Below, one piece after another: positions 11,998-23,137 of a stretch of DNA of 64,000 nucleotides. This stretch comes from Varanus komodoensis (taxonomy: Eukaryota; Chordata; Lepidosauria; Squamata; Varanidae). The position numbers and the translations under genes were made by a program. Positions within the stretch are counted from its first letter, which is position 1. Each line of letters begins with the position of its first letter. Under the pieces are notes generated by a model, which saw only the letters and a list, made by a program, of their open reading frames with translations, had not been told where the DNA came from and searched no databases. The stretch spans positions 11,822,196 through 11,886,195 of the forward strand of contig NW_025336479.1 of the NCBI RefSeq assembly GCF_004798865.1, given 5' to 3'.

Positions 11998-13425
11998 CAC
12001 ATGATATTCATGGAATTACTGTTCTTCCAAAAACTGTTATGACAGCACATCTCTCTAGAAGGACTTCTGAAGTTTGTTGGATAAAGACCCTGGATCCCGT
12101 TGGTTTCCTAGGATTAAACGGCGCCATCTCTCTCTCCATCTGTCTGCTTTGGCCATTCCATTGGCCAGTCTACAGTTTTTCTGAGAGTACTACTTGCCTA
12201 GCCATTAAGTATTTCCTTTAAAAAAACAGCAATGTCTCATAATGATTCTGTTTGTACTTACAGCATACCTGAAAATTAAATAAATACATTTCAGCCACCA
12301 TTTGCCATCTGGAGAACGCATTTCCTATACTGGGAAACAGAAGAGGGCAGGATGTCAGAGAGCACTAGGATCAAGATACGCCTGTCCCCACTTCTTCTAG
12401 AGACACAAGGAAGGGCACCGAAGCCTGACAGACTCTACTGCACACGTGTGCACATTAACACATTTTTAAAGCATCCCAAATATCTTGCCTGAAAGGAAAA
12501 ATAAAGATAAAATTGAGACAGTGGTTTACTAGACCAGAACACTGAACGGTAAAAGCTGGAGCATATGCTAACAAAAGCCTAACCCAGAACAATGACCTAG
12601 TGGCCCAAATCCACTTTACCTGGTTTATATGGTTCGGTTGTTGTTAATGCACCACTATGTCCAGAAGCAAATGATTAGCTGGTTTGGCAAGCTTGCATAC
12701 TCACTTTGAAATTCAGGTTATAAAATCCTGAGTACGACATATTTGCACATTTTTTTCCCTTTTCAAGAAGTCACCAAAATGAAGCTTCAGAAAGCATCAT
12801 CATCAGATGATAGCTATCTTAATGGTGCTGCTCACTGTGGGAATGTGCCCTTTGAATTTTCTCTGGATAAAGTGATTGATAGCTGCTTTGCTTCACTGTT
12901 ATTAGTAATTTACATCTTTTCTGAGCTTTGCTCTGCTTAGGGATCTTTTTTAATCTTCTATAAACTTCCTTTATTTCTAAGGTGTATTATCAAGGAGCCT
13001 TGAGATATGTGAGGACTGTAACAGGGACTGGAAGAGGAATATTCTAATTTCAGGAAGAGGTGGAAAGATGTGTCAAAAACAGTGGCAGAAACTCAAACAA
13101 ACAAACAAACAAACAAACAAATAAATAATGTCTGTGTTGCTCAAGCTGTTTTAATGACCTGTCCAATTATGGTGCATACACAATTCTGCCCTTTCCACGG
13201 ACATAGCAGGACATTTGAAATATGCCACCAATTTACAGACCCACAGTAGAAGGAGGTCAATAGATGGCAATAGATAGTCATTTCATAGGAAAGCAATAAA
13301 GCATTGTAGAATAAATAACATTCACTGCAATCATTTAATGTTGTGCAATTCTTTAGCTCCACAAATGTAGTATATGAAATTAAAATCGCTAAGGCTTTCA
13401 CCACATTTATGTAGGAGTTGGTAGA
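11998..13425. other. Unique AT-rich sequence, no gene seen
   Basis: No coding exon is recognised. The stretch 12640-12960 is repeat-free with homeodomain- and PBX-like cores ('aatgattagctgg', 'gtgattgatagc', 'attagtaattta') and could be regulatory. It also contains the AAAC repeat at 13094-13126. Confidence 0.4.
13094..13126. repeat. (AAAC)n microsatellite
   Basis: About seven AAAC units running into AAAT units. Possibly the tail of a lost retroposon, but no body is recognisable upstream. Confidence 0.9.
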
Positions 13426-13546
13426 TGGGGTCCAGACTAATACATAGACTGGGCCCACTGAAACCAATGTGATTTAAGTTGGCCATGGCCTGAGTCCCAT
13501 GGATTTCACTTGACGTAAATCTAAATTATGACTAAGTCTGGACCCA
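13426..13546. repeat. MITE-like element with terminal inverted repeats
   Basis: The left end 'ggggtccagactaa' is the inverse of the right end 'actaagtctggaccca' apart from small differences. The element is about 121 bases and noncoding. The same kind of end recurs at 13943-14032. Confidence 0.55.
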
Positions 13547-13942
13547 ACCCAGTGAAAGCAAGTTGGTGTTGGAAAAAGAGCAGGCACAAGTATAACCTTA
13601 TCTATTGACCCTCCCATTCTTTGGAAACATTGCATTAAATTTCACTTCTTCAAAGGGCAACAGATTTCAGTGTTTCACTCTCCACTTCGAAGGCATTTTA
13701 TCAGCAGAACCAAGCCTACTCCCACTGATGTCTGAATTCTCCTAATTTTGTCATCTGGTTCTTTATTGGTCAAGCCCTGCCAGCTGTGGAAAAAAGCTGG
13801 AATCCATTGTGCAGGCTTAGAAATAAAGGATAAATAAAAAGAATCAAATAATCGGAACAGCTGTGTGCAACGCTTTTTAAAAGTGTGAATGATTGAGGGT
13901 CAGAGATCAGTGACAAAGTACCTGTATTCCATGTATAATAGG

Positions 13943-14032
13943 GTGGGTTTAGACAAGATGACAATCCACACTCAACGGTTGAGAATGGGTTGAATGTGGG
14001 TTGAAACATGGGTCATCATTTTGTCTGGACCC
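13943..14032. repeat. MITE-like element with terminal inverted repeats
   Basis: The left end 'gtgggtttagacaagatgac' is the inverse of the right end 'gtcatcattttgtctggacc' with a few mismatches. Length is about 90 bases. Its outer 'gtctggaccc' is shared with the element at 13426-13546. Confidence 0.55.
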
Positions 14033-14044
14033 AGCTGCACTAGC

Positions 14045-14143
14045 AAGCCATGGTTTGTTAACTACAAACAATCCATGAAAAGAACCCATTCTTGATTGTT
14101 GGGTTGTAAACTGTGAATTGTTTGTGGTTAACAAACTGGTTTC
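14045..14143. repeat. MITE-like element, 'catggtttgttaac' family
   Basis: The arm 'aagccatggtttgttaacta' is mirrored by 'gtggttaacaaactggttt', and inner 'caaacaat' is mirrored by 'attgtttg'. It abuts the previous MITE. Related diverged copies lie at 24196-24375, 35810-35900 and 57750-57910. Confidence 0.55.
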
Positions 14144-14237
14144 TGAGCACATCTGGGTTCAGTGCTGGGCGAGACAGCTGCCTAAGGCAGAATTACTGGC
14201 AGTCAAAGCAGATGAACCTTCCCAATTTGGTGCCATC

Positions 14238-14249
14238 TATACACAGTTA
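14238..14249. repeat. Target-site duplication, left
   Basis: The 12-base 'tatacacagtta' precedes the Sauria SINE. The partner at 14584-14595 reads 'tatacacattta', one mismatch. Confidence 0.75.
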
Positions 14250-14583
14250 GGAAGCGGTGACGCAGTGGGTTAAACCACTGAGCTGCTGGGCTGGTTGATC
14301 GAAAGGTCAACAGTTCGAATCTGCAGACGGGGTGAGCTCCCATACTCTGTCCCAGCTCCTGCCAACCTTGAAGTTCGAAAGCATGCAAATGCAAGTAGAT
14401 AAAAAGGTACCACTTTGGTGGGAAGGTAAACAGCATGTTTAGTCACGCCAGCCACATGACCATGGAGACTGTCTGCGGACTAACGCTGGCTCCCTCAGCT
14501 AGGAAATGGAGATGAGCACCGCCCCCAAGAGTCAGACATGACTGGACTTTAATGTCATGGGGAAACCTTTACCTTTTTACCTT
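14250..14583 (+). repeat. Sauria SINE, near full length
   Basis: The tRNA-related head has an A-box-like 'gtgacgcagtgggttaaacc' and a B box 'agttcgaatc' (14312-14321). A central block contains 'aggtaccac' and 'gccacatgaccatggag'. The end 'gactggactttaatgtc' plus 'ggggaaacctttacc' is the BovB-like 3' tail shared with its partner LINE. The length of 334 bases suits the family. Sauria SINEs are known from Squamata, so this is the strongest taxonomic marker in the window. The near-perfect duplication suggests a moderately young insertion. Confidence 0.92.
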
Positions 14584-14595
14584 TATACACATTTA
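14584..14595. repeat. Target-site duplication, right
   Basis: 'tatacacattta', the partner of 14238-14249. Confidence 0.75.
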
Positions 14596-14609
14596 AGTAC
14601 AATTTCCAG

Positions 14610-14676
14610 TATGCCCAGCCAGCATGGCTATCAGCCATGACAAGAGTTGCAGTCCAACATTTCTGGAGGGCAGCAG
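14610..14676. repeat. Palindromic MITE-like element, partial
   Basis: A centre 'agccagcatggctatcagcc' is followed by the arm 'gttgcagtccaacatttc'. The family is that of 63370-63503, with the left arm shortened. Confidence 0.45.
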
Positions 14677-15174
14677 TTTAGAGAGTACGGGGGGAAACTG
14701 TTAGAGAAAATATGTTAGAGAACGTTCAGAGTACAGGGGAAAACTAAGCACCCCCCCTCCTTTCTTTCTGTTGGAGCCCTCAAGGTAGGATGGGCAACGC
14801 AGTATCCAAAGGCATCAGTATGCCCATAGTCACCTTTCTTAATGCTCATCAAGGTGCCTGAGCCCTTCCACTTCTCAAATTTTCTTACCAGCTGTTGGGA
14901 TGGCTAGAAAAGAGGTTTCTGCTGGTGCTCAAAATTGTGGGTGCAAAGGCGATGCTTAGTGTATTAGGGCCCACAGTACATCTCTTCCTTGTCTTTTGGT
15001 CAGTTTACTTGTTCTTTGCCACACTTCCCATGGCAGCCGTTTTGGGGTGGTGCCCAGGGATGGCTCCTCAGGTTGCTTACTGAGTTTGTTGGCCACAAAG
15101 GGTGCCTACCCGATTTACCGACTGCACCAGAAGAAGACAGTGTGGCATAGGAGAGATTAGCAGCTATAAGTTGC
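14677..15174. other. Unique sequence, no gene seen
   Basis: A 62-codon plus-strand frame at 14895-15083 is hydrophobic but has no recognised relatives and no splice context worth noting. Confidence 0.4.
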
Positions 15175-15410
15175 ATTTATTTATATAATCTAATAAATTA
15201 GATATTCTTTTTTCTTACAAACTCAAAGCACCTTATATCATTTTCCTCCTGTTGCTCTCAATCCTCTCTCCATAACAACAGCCCTGTGAGGTAGGTTGGG
15301 CTGAGAGTCTATGACTGGCCCAAAGTCACCCAGTTGGCTCCATGGCTGAGTGGGGACTAGAACCCAGATCCCAGACCTATGCTCCTAACCACTGCACTGC
15401 ACTACTCTCC
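15175..15410 (-). repeat. tRNA-derived SINE with L2-like tail
   Basis: Read on the minus strand it has the head 'tggttaggagcataggtct', a B box 'gggttctagtcc', 'actcagccatggagcc', then 'cccaacctacctcacaggg' and an AT-rich tail. Same family as 1049-1262 but a different subfamily ('ccatggagccaactgggtg'). Confidence 0.8.
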
Positions 15411-15726
15411 AAACAGAATTGTACACTCAAGTCTAGATTCCAATCAGGTCTGACTCTGCTTAGCTGCCAAGATTAGGCAGGATCAGGCACCTCAGGTTAT
15501 ATGGGAGCTCTCTGGTTGCTATTTCTTGCATCTGGCACTTTTCTGGGAAATGATGATCATTGGCTGTGTTTGTTAATACCTCAGAAAGGTCTGGTGCATT
15601 TGTCTCTGGTTGTACAACTCATCAGGCATTACTTATAAATATCAAGCAATATTGTGTTTCATTGGTTAATATTTCCAATGCTGTAGTGCATTTAATATGT
15701 TACTATGCTAGGATCAGCAAATTGTT

Positions 15727-15860
15727 TGGATTGTCATTATTGCCTTGATGTATTTTTGCAACTGATATACGCATATGGATACTTATTTTTGTATTGCTGT
15801 TCTCGTGTTGTGAGCTGCTTGGAGCATGCTGCACAGAAAAGCAGCATACAAATTAAAATG
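15727..15860 (+). mobile_element. L2-clade LINE 3' end fragment
   Basis: Near the end, 'gttgtgagctgcttggagc' followed by 'gcagcatacaaatt' matches the L2-type 3' tail. No coding part remains. Confidence 0.55.
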
Positions 15861-16021
15861 GCAGTGATGAAGATGATGAAGCCTGCACAGACGGTATGGA
15901 GTCTGATCCACCAGTAGCCAGGTCCAGTAGAAAGGCATTGTGTACAACTGACCAGCTGACAAATAAAGACAAAGTAATCTAAGGAGAGTGATGGGGAGAG
16001 TAGTGGAACCTGAATCTCCCT

Positions 16022-16275
16022 TCCCCCATGCTGAATCAGAGCCTCAGCTAGCCCAGCATTGTGTTCCCACAGTGGCCGCCCCGAATGCCTCTGAGAAATG
16101 GGCAAGCAGGACCCAAGGGCAGCAGCCCCTTCGCATTCGCATTCCCTTGCAACCTGGGCAGACAGGCAGTGCCTCTGCTACTGGAGCTGACCTCTGGCCC
16201 TCATGGCTGGCAGCCCTTGGGAACTCTAACCTCCACTGGTTTCTCTAATCCCCCTTTAAAGCCATCACTGCATCT
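16022..16275 (-). mobile_element. CR1-clade LINE 3' end fragment
   Basis: On the plus strand it shows the reversed CR1 end: 'gctagcccagcattgtg', then 'cacagtggccgccccgaatg' and 'aatccccctttaaagcc'. It matches the family of 25508-25957. Confidence 0.6.
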
Positions 16276-19200
16276 TGTGGGAGGGAAGGCTGTCGGCTTG
16301 TCTTTGTGCTTGACCAGCTTCAATGAACAGGGGAATGAAACATCCAGGTCTTTAAGGTTGGTTTTTAAATAGCTGGGGTGGAGAGCGGGATGTACCTCCC
16401 AAGGAAGGGCATTCCACTGTTCCGAAGTTTTACCTGCTATGACATACATCTGCCTTCTCGAAAAACTAAGATTTGCTTTTTGTTTCAGGAAAATCATTTT
16501 GCTCGTATGCAAATTTAATTGATGAAGCAATCAATTAATCAACTAAACTAATATGATTAATTGGCTCAGCTATGTTTAAGTGGGTGATGATGCTGGTACT
16601 TAGAGAAAATAGGTGAAGAACGGATTTCTTTCATTCCTCCTGCTTGCTGTACAGACCCCACAGCTGCCAACCTCGACACGTCTACATGGCAATTCTCCCA
16701 GGCAAGAGCCACAAAATGTGGGGGGACCCTCCCCAAGGGGGGGGGGTGCCTTCATTTACTCTAGCTCTTGCAGCTAACCCACCTTGGCCTTTAGGCTATC
16801 ATTCTGATCAGGAAACAATCCACGGGGCTTTAGTTTACTCCTGATTTCAAGCGGAATGAATCAACTTCGCCCAGGTGCTTCAAGCAACACCCACTTTCTG
16901 GGCACCTGCTAGAATGACAGCACACTGTGATCTGCAGCACACGGTAGGGCCTCATTCTCCAGGCCGGGGCAGAAAACCTGCTGTAAGACCAACAGGAGGC
17001 GAACACGAGGGGCAGAAGCTCAGAACAGCAAAGCCTCTGGGCTTGCAGCATCATCCTGCTCTTCTCAACTTTTGTGTGTTGGGCTTTTCCTACCGTACTT
17101 TGAGGCTCACTAATGTGACAAGGGAGGTGTCAGCTGATGTAATAGGAGATTTGTGAAGTGAGTAACTATGAAATGCTTTCATGCTGGAGGGACAATAAGC
17201 AGGTTCATGAGCAGCCTTGTCCTTCAAAAACCACACATATCCACTGAATCTGGCTCAGGCTCCATTAATGCATAGGGCCTCATCCCAAACACACAGACTA
17301 TCGTACAAGCTCACCATCCAGGCACATCTTTCGGTACCCAGCTGCATGTAAGTTCATTTTCTCACACTCATTCTTTTCCATAACATGCATATTGCTTAGC
17401 TATACAACCCTCATTTCATAAATGTCTCTTCCCTTCTATAGATGTATGCAAGCTTTTGCACAGATTTTCACACCTATGCACCCATCACATCTTGACCCTA
17501 CAAAATAACCTCACAGAGATGCACACTTATAAGGCTGATGTCTGCACATTGATTCACACTTCAGACCGATATTGTCTAACTCTTGCATTCATCAGCAGCA
17601 AATGTGCAAGCAGGTGTGTATCCTATGCCTTCCAATGTACGCACGCACACAGGGAGAAACACACAGATACCCCACGTAAATTGGGAGATGTACAAACTAT
17701 GCTGTATTATCACATCACTTGGATATCATAGCTTTAGACACCCAAATGACAAGCAGACTCACCCAAAAATATCTCTATATCTGAAGCCAGAATATAAACA
17801 CGGACACACACGCAATATAGGGCATCCATTTTGAAGGCGCTGACGTGCTCATAAATGCAGAGTGAGCTGCAGTCTGTGAGCACTGCCACACATGCATGCA
17901 CAGTGCAACTGCCTCTGCATGTGGGAATGGCACATGGGGAAGGCATGTGTCTGGCCGGCTGAATCAGAGCTCTATTCACAGTGCTGCATGAACTCATTCC
18001 CCCGCCCGCTGCACCACTGGCTGCCACTACCCCCAGCAGACTGAGTCACTGCTACTGGTCCTAGGAGCTCTAGCAGTCTCTGCGGCAGCCCACCTGGCCT
18101 CAGAAAACCCAGCCAGCCCTTCCCTGCATGGAGCCACTGGTCCCCACAGAGTAACTGAGAGCTGCCCAGAGCAAGGGAAATTAGATAGCCTTGCGATTTG
18201 GGCTGCGAAATGAATCGTGCACCCCTCCCCACTGAGACCCCCGTGTTGGATTCCTGCTCCTCAGCACTTTTCAGGCAATGAAGGTCAGGACAACGCTGGG
18301 AGCAATGCCACCTTTAAGATGCTGGCCCCAGCTGGGCACGGGGCAGCGACCAGAACGGAGGTGGCAGCTCTTCTCCTCACAGAGCGAGGGCTTCCTATCC
18401 CAGCTCCAGGCCTCAAGGGCCAAACTCTGTAGGAGAGCCAGGAACAAAACCTCCTGCGTTGCTGATTTTAAATATCAAAGTAACCCCTTTTTGATCTGGG
18501 CTGCAGTGCTGGAAAAGGTAACCAATTCCCCGATTTAAATTTTCCTCCAAGGAGACCATTTACCCATGTGGGAGAGAGACAGGCACAACCATCTTTTCCA
18601 CAGCACTCTGGCCCCAGTCCAGAACAAGGCCCTTCTGGGACTGCTTAGCTCTATGGACCTTTTTATGGACCTTCGGCCCCTTGTCCAGCACTGCCCCAAG
18701 TCACACCCTCTTTGTCGTACCTCCTGCCCTGTCTCTGAGCACAGCGCCTCAGCCTCTGAAGGTGCAATAGGCAGCCTCCCATCATTTCTCTCCTGGCTGC
18801 TCTGGCATGAGCCACACCGGCGCATCCTCAGCCTGGCTGAGGAAGATACTTGGTGTGTTTTGTGTCGCTCTTGCGAATGGCGAGGTGCTTCAGATGCATT
18901 CTCTTGCAACAATCCTGCAAGGCTGGGTTGGAATAGTTCTACACTTAAGTCCGCTGAAGCCCACCTGAGGAGGTAAACGGTCTATGATCCCCTACACTGA
19001 GTTGATGGCCAAGACAAGCTCTGAACTGCAGACTTGCTGCTTCATTGCTTAGGCTCTTGGCAATGCAGGTACCCAGCTCTTTTCCAGGGGCTCATCACGG
19101 TCTCTTAACAAAGCTCCTGAAAAGAAAATGGGGCGTCTTCATTCTTGATAGTCTTCTCTTTTGTCATGCTGAGTCTGGGAAGATGACAGGCAGGGATACC

Positions 19201-19470
19201 CAGCCTAAGCGCGCCACCAAAGGCAGCGCACCCACACGATGCAAAAGCTCATCTCTGTGAGACATGGAGCAAAACGGTTGGCAAGACCTTACAGTCAACA
19301 CATTTGACCTTGACAGCAGCTGTCAAAGCAAGCCCCATCTGCTCTCCACCCCACTGAAGCAGACCTCCTTGGAAAATTGGGGGTAAAACCAGGTGACCTG
19401 TCTCCTAAAAACCACAACTTCCAGAGAGTTCCTAGATAGCCCACTGTGTTGTATGTCCAAGAGAACACAG
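16276..19470. other. Unique sequence, no gene supported
   Basis: Long repeat-free stretch. The best plus-strand frame (18566-18976, 136 codons) has no recognised domain. The interval 17290-17820 is rich in 'cac' and 'aca' triplets without a clean repeat. No splice-site pair around a recognisable exon was found. Confidence 0.4.
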
Positions 19471-19550
19471 GTATTTATTTATTTAAAACATTTCTATGCC
19501 GCCCCATTCGCAAGAAGCCTTGGGGCGGCTTACAAACAAATATCATTAGC
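19471..19550 (-). mobile_element. L2-clade LINE 3' tail
   Basis: The plus strand reads '(t)atttatttatttaaaaca', then 'tatgccgccccattcg' and 'cttggggcggcttacaaac'. This is the inverse of the tail ending the L2 copy at 62145-62554. Only the last 80 bases are present. Confidence 0.7.
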
Positions 19551-20330
19551 ACAATTAACCTTAAAATTTTTTGGAGACATTTTGGCAGGTAGATGCACAC
19601 CTGAGTCCAGTGCTGTGGAGAGAATAAGGCGCCACCGAAACACAAGCTGTCCCACCACCTGAGGCAGGACGGCACCACATGGCTGCCACCACAGCCTCTG
19701 CCACCTCGCTCCACAACTCCTGGAGAGAGATGTTACTCCCTTCGAATGACTGGCGTGGGTCACCAGGGGGGCCGCTTGCCTGCCCAGTCTCTTGTCTGGG
19801 GATGCTCCCAGAGCTAGAGGGGTCAGGCATCCTGGGGAGCCCGCCAGCCCACTCAGCTGAGCCCTCTGCCAAAGCAAGAGACTGGGGGGGCAGCCTTTCT
19901 GGAGAACCTGCTGGCACAATTGCTCACATTGTGGGAGCGGGAGACGGGGACGGAGGTGGCCGCTTGCCCAAGGGTTCTGCCTCTCACTTCCTCACTGTGG
20001 CATTCGCTGCAGCGAGCAAGCAGGGCCAGTGCCATGGCAGTGCCCGCAGAGGTCTTCCTGGTGGAAAGGGAGACCCCAGCGGCCTCCTGAGCAGGGGATT
20101 CGCCCTGCCTCAGAGGTCGGCCAGCCCTGATACATGGCCCAGCTGGTAAAGACCGCAGGCCAAGCAGAGGAAAAGTTGCAGATGAGAGTGCAAAGACAGA
20201 AAATCATCACACAAAGACTAGTCGGAGAGGAAGCCCATGACAAAGATGGGAAGCAAGGGAGGGCTGTGAATCCAGTGGGAAGAATTCATGATGAGCTAGA
20301 ACTTGAACCTCTTCAGTGACTATAGATTCT
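19551..20330. other. GC-rich tract open on both strands, unassigned
   Basis: This GC-rich block has plus-strand frames at 19679-20149 (156 codons, ATG start) and 20134-20319 (61 codons, Gln/Glu/Lys-rich, helical-looking). A minus-strand frame at 19561-19917 contains 'SFEGSNISLQELWSEVAEAV'. I recognise none of these. It directly abuts an L2-like tail on the minus side, so it may be the body of an unrecognised retroposon ending in that tail. It could also be host exonic sequence or chance. Confidence 0.25.
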
Positions 20331-20354
20331 GGAACCCACCTTGTTATATCTTCT

Positions 20355-20558
20355 CTGCTTCTCATTAATTCTTACTGGGGGGAAGATCCAATTAGTTTCC
20401 TTTCCTGGCTTCTAAATGATTTTTCATCCCTGTAATTAATGGGCAAGTCGGAGCGGAGCCGCATGGCAGGCAAATTGCCGGTTCAGGGGAGCGGGGGTAA
20501 TTTTCTAGATATGATAATGAGGGTTGCTTTCTTGCTTTTAAATAATGAATTCATTATC
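20355..20558. promoter_or_regulatory. Candidate conserved enhancer-like block
   Basis: A repeat-free block with clustered homeodomain cores: 'ctcattaattc', 'ccaattagtt', 'tgtaattaatggg', 'ggtaatttt', 'aaataatgaattcattatc'. A G-rich linker separates the halves. Composition resembles vertebrate developmental enhancers; conservation itself cannot be seen from one sequence. Confidence 0.3.
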
Positions 20559-20875
20559 GGGGGTGGGGGGTGGCAAAGGGGAAACATCCAAAGCACTGGC
20601 TTCTGGTTCATGTACTGAGGAGAGTCTAATTACTGAATGGGGCCACCGTATCTGAAACTGCAACCACAATTGCCCCATCGCATTTAGGTCAGTGGTAGGG
20701 CCCCGTCGCTGCTAGCTAGTCAGCTTCACGTGTGGTGCAGGCCCCGTGGCGAGCAGCAGAAGGCCGTTTCCCAGTCTTGTGTCACTCTGTCCATGCCCAG
20801 CCACATGATGTGAAACTTGGGCCAGTGGGTGAAAGAGGGCCAGCAGAGTGCGCCACATTCACACTTCCACCCTCC

Positions 20876-20913
<38 letters not shown>

Positions 20914-21777
20914 ACTTTAAGCAAAAGCATTTCTGGCTTTGGGACAAATATCCAACAGAAAGTGGCAATCAAAGTGCACTCCAATTGACAGGCCTAACTG
21001 AATCCTTATTTATATCTCTCACTAGCCAAAAGCCGTGTAAGTCGAGCCCATTCTAACCACTGGGTCAATCTGACATGGGGGAAGAGTTGAGGTTCTTTAT
21101 TATGGATGTTGCATCTACCAGCATGCTATAAAAAGGGAAAAATACGTGTGGGGGGTGGGGCGACAGGTCCTTGCCAAAACAGCTCGCAAGCCTATGGAGG
21201 CACTTTTATCCAGAATTCAATGACATCAGATGGATGTGGGAGGCTCTTCTTTGTAGGGACTGGCTTTTCCCAGCCCTGACTTTTGCCAGAGATGCACTTC
21301 TGGCTTGCTGCTTTGTGTTACAATGAAAGGGATCTGATTGTTGGGTGCTCTGCGATTCATCAGAAACGGGCTGAGGGACTGGCAGCTCTGAATGACCCAA
21401 CGGCCAACTGATGCACATTGCACAGCCATGCTTGTAAACTTCACGGAGCATGGGGCCGATTCTCATCATCAGGCCCTTAACTCTGCGTGAAAGGCAAACC
21501 CTTTTGTCCTTCTGTTTATCTAGCTAACTTGGGGCCAGAGATAATCACCAGCTTAATTTGTACAGGTCCTGGAACCAAAAGAGCAGGGTGAAGCGTCAAT
21601 AAGTGAAAGAGAGATCAAAGGCCATTTAGAAATCCTGAAATGTACAGAAACTGACACTTTCTTCCATTCATCAGCAGTCTGGGGGCATATAGATGTCCCT
21701 TGTGAGATTAGGGAGGGTGGGCATTTCAGCTGGGAAGGAGACCACACACCAATCCTGTGTCCTGGATTGTAGGATAT
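20559..21777. other. Unique sequence with a CA repeat, no gene seen
   Basis: Contains the CA tract at 20880-20912. No exon or repeat family is recognised otherwise. Confidence 0.45.
20880..20912. repeat. (CA)16 microsatellite
   Basis: An uninterrupted run of about sixteen CA units, so it is likely to vary in length between individuals. Confidence 0.95.
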
Positions 21778-21996
21778 TATGATAATATTATTTTTGTTAT
21801 GTCGATATCCCGCATTTCCTCTAAGGAGCTCAAGGCAAGGCACATGATCCTTCTCCTCTCTGTCGTCCTCATAGCAACCCTCTGAGACAGGATAAGCTGA
21901 GAGTCATCCAGGGAACCTCAAGGCAAACTGGGGACCACAACCAGGGCCTCCCCAGTCTCAGCCCAACACTCTGGCCTCTACATCACATTGGCTCTC
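21778..21996 (-). repeat. tRNA-derived SINE, diverged
   Basis: The plus strand shows 'gatatcccgcatttcctc', 'ggagctcaaggcaagg' and 'gataagctgagagtc', then a decayed head ending 'cacattggctctc'. Same family as 36731-36978 but older. Confidence 0.6.
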
Positions 21997-22230
21997 AGGG
22001 ACGTCCTCTGATTGTCAGCAGGACTGGAAGGCTAACCCAGCACTTTCCACCAGGTGTCCCAGAGGCTGACCCCCAAGTACAAATCTCAGCTGCTTCTCCC
22101 ATTTTTTCTTTGAGGCAAGCAGCCTCAACTCCCTTATCCCACAAAGGAACAATTCCAAGGTAGATTTAAGCCAGCAGATTGAGATGTTCTCAGCCGACAG
22201 GCACTGGATACATAAGCAGTATAACAGAAT

Positions 22231-22320
22231 GGTTATTTTATTTGTTAAATGTACTGCCTGCCTTTTGAAATATAGATAAAATGCTATACTTTAAGCATTA
22301 AAACACATCTAATAAAACCC
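22231..22320 (-). mobile_element. Probable L2-type tail, diverged
   Basis: 'ttattttatttgttaaatg' followed by 'tgcctgccttttgaaat' resembles the inverted 3' tail of L2-type retroposons. The match is weak. Confidence 0.35.
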
Positions 22321-23137
22321 ATTTTTCTGTTGGAGGCCATGTTCCCTTGCAAGCAAGCTGTCAAGGGCTGAACTCAGTGGCGGGCAAGGCCAGAGCCAAA
22401 ACTGTGTGGGTCACCCTCTTCTCTTCCTGCCACCTCCTTTTCTTCCTCCCTCCTTCCTCCCCACTGAGGGGCCGCCAAGGAATGGGCAGATCACTCTTGC
22501 TAGGAATCCAAGCTGGCTGCCTGCAGCAAAGTGTTGACCTTAGTCCGAAGGCTGCACGAAATTAGCTGGGGGACCACATGTGGGCCCATCAGAGCACACG
22601 TGGCTCATCGCCTGTGCTGCGAAGGGAAGGTGGTTCTTCTCCCACCACCCCTTCATTAAGAAGAACTTATCTGTAACTGTCATCTGCAGCCCTATTAAGC
22701 ATTTTCTTCATCCAAATTAGCTCCCAGAATTTCCTATTGCTATGGAATATTACTTCAGTAAAATATTACTTCGTCGGTGAGTGGGCTGCAAGAGATGACA
22801 TCTCCCTCTCTGCTTGTGCCTCACAAGTGAATGATATTATTGACAGTAAGAGGGTGATCTGATTAAGAGTGGCAGGATCCCATTGAGAGCCAGAAAGACA
22901 TGGCAGCCGCCTCTTCCCAGAACTGCTCTCTCTGACATGCAGTCAAAGTCCTGCCCAAGCTGGAGAACGGCAAGGTGTGTGCACAGAGGATGGGCGTTTT
23001 GCGACTGGGGCTGGCACAGCTGCCTCAAGGGCCGAATCCCTGGGCTATGGCTGTGCCCTCTTCCCTCTAAAGGTGATGCCTCATGAAGGAATAAACAGGA
23101 CTCCCGACTGACAAAGTAACCTGTGATTTCTTTGCAG
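22321..23137. other. Unique sequence, no gene seen
   Basis: Repeat-free. The part at 22655-22775 is AT-rich with 'ctattaag' and 'aaattagctcc' cores and may belong to the enhancer-like cluster. Confidence 0.4.

Noticed and set aside
14281-14330. A functional tRNA gene
   Set aside because: The A and B boxes belong to the head of the Sauria SINE; there is no complete cloverleaf.
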